A DNA stretch of 37,701 nucleotides from Pseudomonadota bacterium (GTDB lineage Bacteria; Pseudomonadota; Alphaproteobacteria; Rhodospirillales; 2-02-FULL-58-16). The DNA is taken from NCBI GenBank assembly GCA_022545455.1, contig JACZQZ010000011.1, positions 1 through 37,701 on the forward strand. The letters run 5' to 3'. Under the pieces are notes generated by a model. It saw only the letters and a list, made by a program, of their open reading frames with translations. It was not told the DNA's origin and searched no databases. Positions 31,010 to 37,701 of this stretch are shown here, piece after piece. Positions within the stretch are counted from its first letter, which is position 1. The number at the start of each line of letters is the position of its first letter. The translations under genes were made by a program, and so were the position numbers.

Positions 31010-32626
31010 CTATTGCGCCAGCCACACGTTGCCGAGGTCCTGGTTGATGTAGTGGCTTGGGCTGATCTTCCATCCGCGCACGATGGAGCGGTGCGGGATG
31101 ATCCGGTACCACCAACTGCCGGTGATGATCTGATGCACCTGTTCGTCCAAGGCTCGTTTCTCGAACTTACGCATGATCCGGCGTTGCTCTTGCGGATCGC
31201 CGGAGCGGTTCATCGCGTCGAATAGCTTGTCCAACTCACGGTCCTGGTAATTGGCGTTGTTGTTACCGGTTTTGTCGTCGGAAATGAACTTGGCGACGAA
31301 GAGCAGCGGGTTCACGACCGCCTGGCAGTTGTAGTCGATGGACACATCGAACTCACCGCTTCGGAGGGTTTTGAAATAGGCGCCTTTTGGCTGCACCCAC
31401 TGCGAAACATTGAGGCCAATGATGCGCCACTGGTTGATCAGATAAGCCCCGATGATCTTATAGGGTTGATCGATGCCGCGGTTGTGTAACTTGAATGTAA
31501 ATCCCGGCGGTACGCCGGCCTCACGCAACAGACGGCGCGCCTCGGCCCGCGACCGTTCGACATTCGGCGAGTAGCCGGCAATTTGCTCCAGCTCCTCCTT
31601 CGTGGCTGCTAGGGGATGGCCCGGAAAGACGACGCCTCCAACCGTCTTTACGACGGCGACTTTGGAAAGGTACTGCGCGCCGCCCCAGCGGTCGATGGCG
31701 AGTGTGAGCGCGCGGCGTACCCGGGGATCGTCGAAGGGCTTCACCTTATGGTTGGGAACGACCAGCAGATAGCAGGCCCAGTCGCTTTCCTGAACGGTAA
31801 TCTTGTCCCCAAGGGCGCGTTTCAGGAGATCGCGGCTCCGCGGCGGGAAGCCCCGAAACTCGATTAAAGCCTTTCCCGTGCGGATGGCATCCACGCGCGA
31901 CGATTGGTCCTTGATGGCCAAGGCCCGGAAGCCGTCCAGATAGGGCTTGCCCTTGAGATAATAATCGGGATTGCGGACGCCCTCGATGAAGGCGCCGGGC
32001 TTCCGTTGCTTGAACTTGAACGGGCCCGAGCCCATGACATTCTTCTCGTACCAGTGCATGTCCTCATCGAGGATCTTCTTGCTGTAAATAAGGTTATAGG
32101 GGTTCGCCAACGCGGGGATGAAGGCGCCCGAGGGGTACTTCAACTCCAAGACCACCGTGTAGTCGTCGGGCGCATAAACCTTCTTCACCATGGAGAAGTG
32201 TGCTTTGCGCGAGCTGATCACCCCCTTCGGCGGGAAGATGATCTTGTTGTAGCTCGCCACGACGTCGTGCGCGGTGAGCGGCGAGCCATCGTGGAACTTG
32301 ACGTGCCTGCGAATCTTGAATGTGTACTTTTTCCCACCGTCCGTCGGTTTGGGTACCGTGATGCACAAATCGCACACGAAGTCGGTCGTGGAGGAGGCAT
32401 TATCCGGGTTTACCCGGATCAGCACGCTATAAAAAGGCGCGATCCGTTGAAGCATCGCAAAGGTCCATTCGCGGTGCGCGTCGAAGCTGGGGGCCCCGCC
32501 CGCCACTACGAAAGTCAGGATGCCGCCGCGCCTGGGCGTCTCCTGGGCGAGCGCACCAACCGCTACAACCGTCAGCATGCACGCTGCCGCCAGGGTGACT
32601 GAAGTTCGATGTCTGATGCCAGGCAT
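31010..32626 (-). CDS. Solute-binding protein, family 5, without a permease
   Basis: This 538-residue periplasmic protein has a signal peptide (about residues 1-26; TLAAACMLTVVAVGALA) and the SBP_bac_5 fold of peptide/nickel/opine importers. Motifs include RRGGILTFVV, YTFKIRRHVKFHDGSPLTAH and VRRALTLAIDR. GGGAGG lies about 9 nt before the ATG at 32626. The frame continues upstream 23 codons without a site. No permease or ATPase genes are nearby; a sensor kinase, a regulator and a REC-cyclase follow at 18 nt or less. The likely role is ligand capture for the kinase rather than, or as well as, transport (inference). The ligand is unknown. Confidence 0.9.
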   Translation of the reverse strand: MPGIRHRTSVTLAAACMLTVVAVGALAQETPRRGGILTFVVAGGAPSFDAHREWTFAMLQRIAPFYSVLIRVNPDNASSTTDFVCDLCITVPKPTDGGKKYTFKIRRHVKFHDGSPLTAHDVVASYNKIIFPPKGVISSRKAHFSMVKKVYAPDDYTVVLELKYPSGAFIPALANPYNLIYSKKILDEDMHWYEKNVMGSGPFKFKQRKPGAFIEGVRNPDYYLKGKPYLDGFRALAIKDQSSRVDAIRTGKALIEFRGFPPRSRDLLKRALGDKITVQESDWACYLLVVPNHKVKPFDDPRVRRALTLAIDRWGGAQYLSKVAVVKTVGGVVFPGHPLAATKEELEQIAGYSPNVERSRAEARRLLREAGVPPGFTFKLHNRGIDQPYKIIGAYLINQWRIIGLNVSQWVQPKGAYFKTLRSGEFDVSIDYNCQAVVNPLLFVAKFISDDKTGNNNANYQDRELDKLFDAMNRSGDPQEQRRIMRKFEKRALDEQVHQIITGSWWYRIIPHRSIVRGWKISPSHYINQDLGNVWLAQ

Positions 32627-33046
32627 TTCTCGGGCCTCCCAGCTGATCACGAGCCCCGATGCTGCCCCGCCCGAGCCAACTCCACCGAAATGCAACCCAA
32701 GCGCAGACGGTGCCGGGGCAGGGTTCCGGGCGTTGTTTTTTCTTGCCGTGGTTCGCTTTCTCGCGAGTTTGGCGCCGCACGCCTCCCTTTCCCCAGCGTC
32801 CCGAACTCAAAGCAGCGCAGGAGGAAGCGTTGGATTTGAAGACATGCTACGATGGCCTGTGCGCGGATTCAATGATCCACATCAAATCCCGGACCAACCG
32901 ACCCTCACGGCTTCGCGTCATCACCCTGGTATTCCGCCGGACTTGTGGAGCGGGGCCCAGCCTGGAAGAAGAGTCCCGCGCAAGGTGGCGGTGCCGGAGT
33001 AAGGGGCTTGCTTTGGCAGCCTGTACCGAAAGGAAGGCGGCGCGCT
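32627..33046. other. Spacer upstream of the signalling operon
   Basis: About 420 bp between the SBP gene and repeat cluster C. It must contain the operon promoter, but I could not pick a convincing -35/-10 pair. Several small plus-strand frames cross it; none has a good start site or recognisable product. Confidence 0.4.
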
Positions 33047-33214
33047 GAATGTCCGCTTATGGCTATGAGCGGACGTTCTGAGGGCCGTTGATCTTCGTCC
33101 GCTTCACCCCTCAAAGCGGACATACCGAGGCCCAATGTCCGCTCCTGGGGCTATAGCGGACCATTTGCGGTCGGGTGATCGACGTCCGTTCGTGACCCGT
33201 TGCGGACATTCATC
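33047..33214. repeat. Palindromic repeat cluster C
   Basis: Four units of TGTCCGCTT...AGCGGACA type lie at 33050-33075, 33096-33122, 33138-33162 and 33183-33209. The third is followed by the same tail as cluster B (GGTCGGGTGATCGACGT). Unit cores vary while the arms are conserved, as expected for sequences kept for hairpin structure. Nothing else is recognised between 33215 and 33365. Confidence 0.8.
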
Positions 33215-33365
33215 CGATTAACCACGCCGACCTGCTATGATCCGCGTCGCTCTGGAGTCTGTCTGGGGAATGTCGGCTAATGCCTATCCGCCGGAGCGCC
33301 GGCGTGAAACTGTCAATCTCGTTCGGAGCGAAGTTTTCCCGATCCTACAAAGCGCTCCCGCAGGG

Positions 33366-33644
33366 CTAGGACCGATCGGCTTTTTCGTTTACGAACTTAA
33401 CCCCCAAAAAATCTGCCCTGCGCCATACTACGGTGCATTCATAAGTCGAACCATCTTGTAGGATTAGTTCAAAAGAATCAGGGCATTCAATTGCAATATC
33501 CTTTTGAAGCTTCGCACCCACTTCTGAAAAATCACAAACTGTACAACTGACAAGACAGCGTTTATCAGCAAAGACGATTTGCCCAGATTTGAAAGTCTTT
33601 GGCCGTCTATGTTTTCTAGAATCACTATTGTATTCTCTGGACAT
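33366..33644 (-). CDS. PilZ-domain protein
   Basis: This 92-residue protein consists of a single PilZ domain. The arginine-rich RKHRRPK (residues 10-16) and the DFSEVGAKL motif (about 38-46) correspond to the RxxxR and D/NxSxxG signatures that bind cyclic-di-GMP. Such one-domain proteins act as effectors by contacting a partner. GAGGG lies 5 nt before the ATG at 33644. The coding sequence is distinctly more AT-rich than neighbouring housekeeping genes and is flanked by repeat clusters C and D, suggesting acquisition or relaxed selection. It has no operon partner. Confidence 0.85.
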   Translation of the reverse strand: MSREYNSDSRKHRRPKTFKSGQIVFADKRCLVSCTVCDFSEVGAKLQKDIAIECPDSFELILQDGSTYECTVVWRRADFLGVKFVNEKADRS

Positions 33645-33795
33645 TGTCGCCCTCGTTCTGGACCGAGCTGTCAGTCATCCTCCTGCCAGTGTATCACGCA
33701 TCGCTGTACCCGACATTTCCCGGATCCATCTTCAAGAGGGTTTTTCCGTATACCTCATTTTCAGGAGATTTCGGACTTTTAGTACTCATCCTTGG

Positions 33796-33867
33796 GTCCG
33801 CCGTTGGCCATGAGCGGACATCCAGCGCGGGTCTACTGAACGTCCGGTGTTGGCCCTAAAGCCGACA
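33796..33867. repeat. Palindromic repeat cluster D
   Basis: Two units are visible: GTCCGCCGTTGGCCATGAGC followed by GGACATCC (33796-33823), and a weaker GTCCGGTGTTGGCCCTAAAG followed by CCGACAT (33842-33868). The cluster ends about 55 nt before the clpB stop. The stretch 33645-33795 is the AT-rich upstream region of the PilZ gene. Confidence 0.65.
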
Positions 33868-33921
33868 TCGGCGCCCCGCCGCTGCTCCGACTCTCGTTTA
33901 TGAGTATACGGCCTCGGCCGC

Positions 33922-36513
33922 CTACGCCGCCTCGGCCTTGAGTCCGTTGATCACCAGGCCGTCCTTGCCGGCCGACACCGTGGCCGTCCCGCCGTCTGCG
34001 ATCTTGCCCTCCAGGATCAGCCCGGCCAGGGGGTTCTGCAGGGCGCGCTGGATGACCCGTCTCAGCGGCCGCGCGCCGTAGACGGAATCGTAGCCGGCGT
34101 CGGCGAGCCAGGCGCGGGCCGCGGCGTCCAGCTTCAATTCGATGTTGCGCTCGGCGAGCAGCCGCTCGAGGCGGCCGATCTGAATATCGACGATGCTGTC
34201 CATGTGGGTGCGGGACAGCCGGTGAAAGAGGACGATCTCGTCCAGGCGGTTGAGGAACTCGGGCCTGAACGCGGCCCGCACCGCCTCCATCACCTCGCCG
34301 CGGACCTCGGTTGAATCGTGGCCTTCGGCCTGGGCCGCCAGGATGTCGCCGCCCAGGTTCGAGGTCAGCACGATCAAGGTGTTGGTGAAGTCCACCACCC
34401 GCCCGTGGCCGTCGGTAAGCCGGCCGTCGTCGAGCACCTGGAGGAGCACGTTGAAGACGTCCGGGTGGGCCTTCTCCACCTCGTCGAAGAGAACCACCTG
34501 GTAGGGCCGCCGGCGCACCGCTTCGGTCAGCGCCCCACCCTCGTCGTAGCCGACGTAGCCCGGCGGCGCGCCGATCAGCCGCGCCACGGAGTGCTTCTCC
34601 ATGTATTCGGACATGTCGACGCGCTGGATGGCGCCCTCGTCGTCGAACAGGAACTCGGCCAGGGCCTTGGTCAACTCGGTCTTGCCGACGCCGGTGGGGC
34701 CGAGGAAGAGGAACGACCCGATGGGCCTGGCCGCGTCCTGCAGCCCGGCCCGGGCCCGGCGCACCGCGTCCGCGACGTGGGCCAGGGCCTCCTCCTGGCC
34801 GACCACGCGCCGGCGCAGGCTGTCTTCCATGTGGAGCAGCTTGTCGCGCTCGCCTTCCAGCATCTTCTCCACCGGGATACCGGTCCAGCGCGCGACCACG
34901 GATGCGATGTGCTCCGGCGTCACCGCTTCCTCCAGCATGCGGTCGTCCCCGGCTTCCTCGGCGTCACCGAGGGCGCGCTCGAGCCGGGGGATGACGTCGT
35001 ATTGGAGCTCGCCGGCCTTGTCGAAGCGGCCCTCGCGCATGGCCCTGTCCATGGCCATGCGCGCGCCATCCAGCTCTTCCTTGACCTTGGTGGCGTCGGC
35101 GAGCGCCGCCTTTTCCGCCTGCCATTGCCGGGTGAGTTCGCCGGAGCGCTCCTCCAGGCCGGCGACCTCGACCTGCAGTTTCTCGAGCCGTTCCTTCGAC
35201 GCCTCGTCGTTCTCGTTTTTCAGGGCCTCGCGCTCGATCTTGAGCTGGATGATGCGGCGGTCGAGCTCGTCGATCTCTTCGGGCTTGGAATCCACCTCCA
35301 TGCGCAGGCGGCTGGCCGCCTCGTCCATCAGGTCGATGGCCTTGTCGGGCAGGAAGCGCTCGGAGATATAGCGGTTGGAAAGGGTCGCCGCCGCGACCAG
35401 GGCGGCGTCGGTGATGCGCACGCCGTGGTGCATCTCGTATTTTTCCTTGATGCCGCGCAGGATCGAGACGGTGTCCTCGACGCCGGGCTCGGCGATGTAG
35501 ACCGGCTGGAAGCGCCGGGCCAGGGCGGCGTCCTTCTCCACGTGCTTGCGGTACTCGTCCAGGGTCGTGGCGCCGACGCAGTGCAGCTCGCCGCGGGCGA
35601 GGGCCGGCTTGAGCAGGTTCGAGGCGTCCATGGAACCCTCGGCGGCGCCGGCGCCGATCAACGTGTGCATCTCGTCGATGAACAGCACGATCTCGCCTTG
35701 GGCCGCGACGACCTCGCCCAGCACCGCCTTCAGGCGTTCTTCGAACTCGCCGCGGAACTTGGCCCCGGCGACCAGGGCGCCCAAGTCGAGGACCATGAGT
35801 TTCTTGTCCTTCAGGCTCTCGGGCACGTCGCCCTTGACCATGCGCATGGCCAGCCCCTCGACGATGGCGGTCTTGCCGACGCCGGGCTCGCCGATGAGGA
35901 CGGGGTTGTTCTTGGTGCGGCGCGACAGCACCTGGATGGTGCGGCGGATTTCCTCGTCCCGGCCGATGACCGGATCGATCTTGCCCTCGGCGGCCTCGGC
36001 GGTGAGATCGCGGGCGTATTTTTTCAGCGCGTCGTAAGAGTCCTCGGCGGTGGCGCTGGCCGCCGTGCGTCCCTTGCGCACGTCCTCGATGGCCCGGTTC
36101 AGGCCTTGCGCCGTGACCCCCGCATCGGCCAGCACCTTGGCCGCCGGCGTGCCCGCCGCCAGCACCAGCGCCAGCAGCAGCCGTTCCACGGTGACGAAGG
36201 AATCGCCGGCCTTGTCGGCGACCCGCTCGGCGTCTTCGAACAGGCGCGCGGTGTCCGGCGCCAGGGTCGCCTGGCCGGCGCCCGAGCCGTCGACGCGGGG
36301 CAGCCTGGCGAGCCCTGACTCGCACGCCTTTAGGGCGCCGGCGGGATCGCCGCCGGCGGCGCGGGTAAGGTTCGCCGCCAGCCCTTCGCGGTCCTCGATC
36401 AGAACCTTGAGGATATGCAGCGGGGTGACCTGCTGGTGGTCGCTTCTCAGCGCCAGCCCCTGGGCGGACTGGATGAAGCCGCCGGCGCGCTCGGTGTACT
36501 TGCCGAAATCCAT
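33922..36513 (-). CDS. clpB: ATP-dependent disaggregase ClpB
   Basis: This 863-residue AAA+ chaperone works with DnaK to pull proteins out of aggregates in the cytoplasm. It has an N-terminal Clp-N domain (about 1-145), AAA-1 with Walker [14 protein letters not shown] and [15 protein letters not shown], the coiled-coil M-domain characteristic of ClpB (about 410-525), and AAA-2 with [16 protein letters not shown] and [14 protein letters not shown], then the D2 small domain. Length is normal for the family. The start at 36513 gives the canonical [18 protein letters not shown]. Heat-shock control by RpoH is usual, but I did not find a clear RpoH promoter. It is monocistronic and divergent from the MOSC gene. 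Confidence 0.97.
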   Translation of the reverse strand: MDFGKYTERAGGFIQSAQGLALRSDHQQVTPLHILKVLIEDREGLAANLTRAAGGDPAGALKACESGLARLPRVDGSGAGQATLAPDTARLFEDAERVADKAGDSFVTVERLLLALVLAAGTPAAKVLADAGVTAQGLNRAIEDVRKGRTAASATAEDSYDALKKYARDLTAEAAEGKIDPVIGRDEEIRRTIQVLSRRTKNNPVLIGEPGVGKTAIVEGLAMRMVKGDVPESLKDKKLMVLDLGALVAGAKFRGEFEERLKAVLGEVVAAQGEIVLFIDEMHTLIGAGAAEGSMDASNLLKPALARGELHCVGATTLDEYRKHVEKDAALARRFQPVYIAEPGVEDTVSILRGIKEKYEMHHGVRITDAALVAAATLSNRYISERFLPDKAIDLMDEAASRLRMEVDSKPEEIDELDRRIIQLKIEREALKNENDEASKERLEKLQVEVAGLEERSGELTRQWQAEKAALADATKVKEELDGARMAMDRAMREGRFDKAGELQYDVIPRLERALGDAEEAGDDRMLEEAVTPEHIASVVARWTGIPVEKMLEGERDKLLHMEDSLRRRVVGQEEALAHVADAVRRARAGLQDAARPIGSFLFLGPTGVGKTELTKALAEFLFDDEGAIQRVDMSEYMEKHSVARLIGAPPGYVGYDEGGALTEAVRRRPYQVVLFDEVEKAHPDVFNVLLQVLDDGRLTDGHGRVVDFTNTLIVLTSNLGGDILAAQAEGHDSTEVRGEVMEAVRAAFRPEFLNRLDEIVLFHRLSRTHMDSIVDIQIGRLERLLAERNIELKLDAAARAWLADAGYDSVYGARPLRRVIQRALQNPLAGLILEGKIADGGTATVSAGKDGLVINGLKAEAA

Positions 36514-36671
36514 GTGTTTTCAGCCCTTTGTCCAAGGCGGCCGGGCGCCCCGCGCGGCAAAGGCCAGGCCGCGGAAAGCCCCCAAAAACCATAGGTTCCC
36601 TGGGCCTAATATGGGCCAATAGCAGGACCGCGCAAGGCGGGGAGCGGGGGGCGGCGGTGGCACCCAACCCA

Positions 36672-36700
36672 TTGACAACCATGACAAGCCCCGCAATTTT
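36672..36700 (+). promoter_or_regulatory. Candidate promoter of the MOSC gene, possibly leaderless
   Basis: A perfect TTGACA (36672-36677) is followed after exactly 17 nt by AATTTT (36695-36700), a moderate -10. Transcription would start at about 36706-36708, that is, at the ATG itself (36707). No strong ribosome binding site precedes the gene, which fits a leaderless message. Confidence 0.45.
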
Positions 36701-36706
36701 GGGACC

Positions 36707-37471
36707 ATGCCCATCACCATCACCGACATCCGCCGCGTTCCGGTCAAGGGGTTGAGCACCGAGGTGCTTGACAGCGTGCGTCTCAGTCCCGGCCAGGGCG
36801 TCATCGGGGACCGCCGCTTCGTGCTCGCCGACACGTCCGTGCGGATCGACCGCGATGCGCCCCGGTGGGTGCCCAAGACGAACTTTCTCATGCTCATGCG
36901 CAACGAGCGGCTGGCCGCGCTCGACACCCGCTTCGACACGGACACCGGCATGCTGACGGTTTCCCGGGACGGAAACGAGGTGGTCCGCGGCCGCATCACC
37001 GAGCCCGTGGGACGGGCCGTGATCGAGGACTTCTTCGCCGCCTACATGGGGGCCGAGGCGCGGGCCAAGCCGCGCCTCCTGGAGGCGCCGCCGGGGCACA
37101 TGTTCTCCGATCACCCGGCCCCAGTGGTCTCGCTGATCAACCTGGCCTCGGTGCGCGATCTGGAACGGGTCGTCGGCGCACCCGTCGACCCGGTGCGCTT
37201 CCGCGCCAACCTGTATTTCGAGGGCGCCCGGGCGTGGGCGGATTTCGCCTGGGTGGATACCGACATCGCCGTCGGCGCGGCGCGCCTGCGCGTGACGGCC
37301 CGCATCCCCCGCTGCGCGGCGACCAACGTCGACCCGGCCTCCGGCGCGCGCGACATGAACATCCCCAAGGCCCTGCAACGGGGCTTCGGGCACGTGGACC
37401 TGGGCTTGTATGCGAGGGTGACGGTGGGCGGTCCCGTCTCGGTGGGAGACGAGATCCGGGCGCCGGCCTGA
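36707..37471 (+). CDS. MOSC-domain protein
   Basis: This 254-residue protein has an N-terminal MOSC beta-barrel (about residues 3-95; VKGLSTEVLDSVRLSPGQGV, GDRRFVLAD) and a C-terminal MOSC domain with VSLINLASVRDLERV, RFRANLYFEG and the conserved cysteine in RIPRCAATNVDP. MOSC proteins bind molybdenum cofactor or carry sulfur on that cysteine, as in YcbX/mARC-type N-reductases and the MoCo sulfurase tail. No ferredoxin domain is attached, so a redox partner would be separate. It starts at the ATG at 36707, probably from a leaderless transcript. The substrate is unknown. Confidence 0.88.
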   Translation: MPITITDIRRVPVKGLSTEVLDSVRLSPGQGVIGDRRFVLADTSVRIDRDAPRWVPKTNFLMLMRNERLAALDTRFDTDTGMLTVSRDGNEVVRGRITEPVGRAVIEDFFAAYMGAEARAKPRLLEAPPGHMFSDHPAPVVSLINLASVRDLERVVGAPVDPVRFRANLYFEGARAWADFAWVDTDIAVGAARLRVTARIPRCAATNVDPASGARDMNIPKALQRGFGHVDLGLYARVTVGGPVSVGDEIRAPA

Positions 37472-37476
37472 GGGCT

Positions 37477-37701
37477 CTAAGGAGAAGCGGGCTCGGTGGG
37501 CTTGGTGGGTCCGGCGGGCTTGGTGGGCTCGGCGGCCTTGGTGGGCTCGGCGGCCTCGGCGGGCTTGGCGGCCTTGGTGGGCTCGGCGGGCTTAGCGGCC
37601 TCGGTGGGCTCGGCGGGCTTGGCGGGCTCGGCGGCCTCGGTGGGCTCGGCGGGCTTGGCGGGCTCGGCGGCCTCGGCGGGCTCGGCGGCCTCGGCGGGTT
37701 C
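37477..37701 (-). CDS. Partial gene with C-terminal E/K-P/A-A/T triplet repeats
   Basis: The frame enters from the right edge and ends at TAG (37479-37477), giving the last 74 residues of a longer protein. These are 24 consecutive three-residue units such as EPA, EAA, KPA, EPT and KAA, ending in EPASP. The DNA is a 9-bp minisatellite (GAGCCCGCC and variants), and every unit keeps the same frame. The tail should be extended, proline-rich and charge-patterned, like TolA-type or envelope-spanning linkers. The folded part lies outside the window, so function cannot be named. It converges on the MOSC gene with a 5-nt gap. Confidence 0.6.
   Translation of the reverse strand, partial: EPAEAAEPAEAAEPAKPAEPTEAAEPAKPAEPTEAAKPAEPTKAAKPAEAAEPTKAAEPTKPAGPTKPTEPASP
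37492..37701. repeat. 9-bp minisatellite (at least 23 units, continues past the edge)
   Basis: On the minus strand, units of GAGCCCGCC, GAGGCCGCC, AAGCCCGCC, GAGCCCACC and AAGGCCGCC follow without gaps. Higher-order order is visible: the four-unit block EPA-KPA-EPT-EAA occurs twice in a row. It lies inside the partial gene at the right edge. Confidence 0.85.

Noticed and set aside
33047-33214. CRISPR array
   Set aside because: Units are palindromic with variable centres and irregular spacing, there are no uniform spacers, and no cas genes are near.
33237-33461. 74-residue plus-strand frame overlapping the PilZ gene
   Set aside because: Its second half is antisense to PilZ, which has clear motifs and a ribosome binding site.
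34318-36318. 666-residue plus-strand open frame
   Set aside because: Shadow of clpB on the opposite strand with no recognisable domain or start site.

Overview
The window is chromosomal DNA of a high-GC alphaproteobacterium, probably a Rhodospirillales or Rhizobiales relative. The clues are the alphaproteobacterial form of KdsB (QGDLPT), the divergent pair of cytochrome c-hisN genes and kdsB-pheA, an IMPase-type histidinol phosphatase, and gltD placed before gltB. Codons are strongly G/C-ended, so many long antisense frames are open by chance; these are left out. No tRNA, rRNA or CRISPR array was found.

Layout. 1-2.5 kb: a tight operon of a DUF1538 membrane protein, a PII-like protein, a tandem-CBS protein and a HugZ-like heme/flavin-fold protein. 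2.5-5.5 kb: a tandem repeat array, GTP-dependent PEP carboxykinase (pckG), a DUF423 membrane protein and a repeat-filled spacer. 5.5-11.6 kb (minus): gltD-gltB, glutamate synthase. 11.8-12.6 kb (plus): uppP. 12.6-20.8 kb (minus): cytochrome c, hisN, yejABEF (peptide/microcin-C-type ABC importer) and a GhrA-type 2-hydroxyacid dehydrogenase only 5 nt behind yejF. 21-22.6 kb (plus): kdsB and pheA, followed by a second array of the repeat seen at 2.4 kb. 22.8-23.7 kb (minus): a nitroreductase-family protein.

From about 23.7 to 33.9 kb the character changes. Genes are sparse, base composition drops in places, and the spacers hold clusters of a palindromic repeat (TGTCCGCTT...AGCGGACA), a 144-bp element with 15-bp inverted ends, and decayed gene ends (a DMT/EamA transporter tail and two weaker remnants). 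Embedded here are a small secreted protein, a small basic protein, an FGE-like (SUMF1-fold) exported protein, and a compact four-gene signalling operon: solute-binding protein, histidine kinase, CheY-type regulator, and REC-class III nucleotide cyclase. A PilZ protein lies between two repeat clusters. The operon has no permease, so the binding protein may work as a periplasmic sensor feeding a phosphorelay that sets cyclic-nucleotide output. Two direct copies of a repeat tail, about 7.15 kb apart, bracket the FGE-like gene and the signalling operon.

33.9-37.5 kb returns to housekeeping genes: clpB (minus) and a divergent MOSC-domain gene with a possible leaderless promoter. The right edge cuts a minus-strand gene whose last 74 codons are a 9-bp minisatellite coding for E/K-P/A-A/T triplets.

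The best candidate for a little-described system is the SBP-kinase-regulator-cyclase operon, whose cyclase has unusual purine-selecting residues. Next are the two dispersed repeat families.
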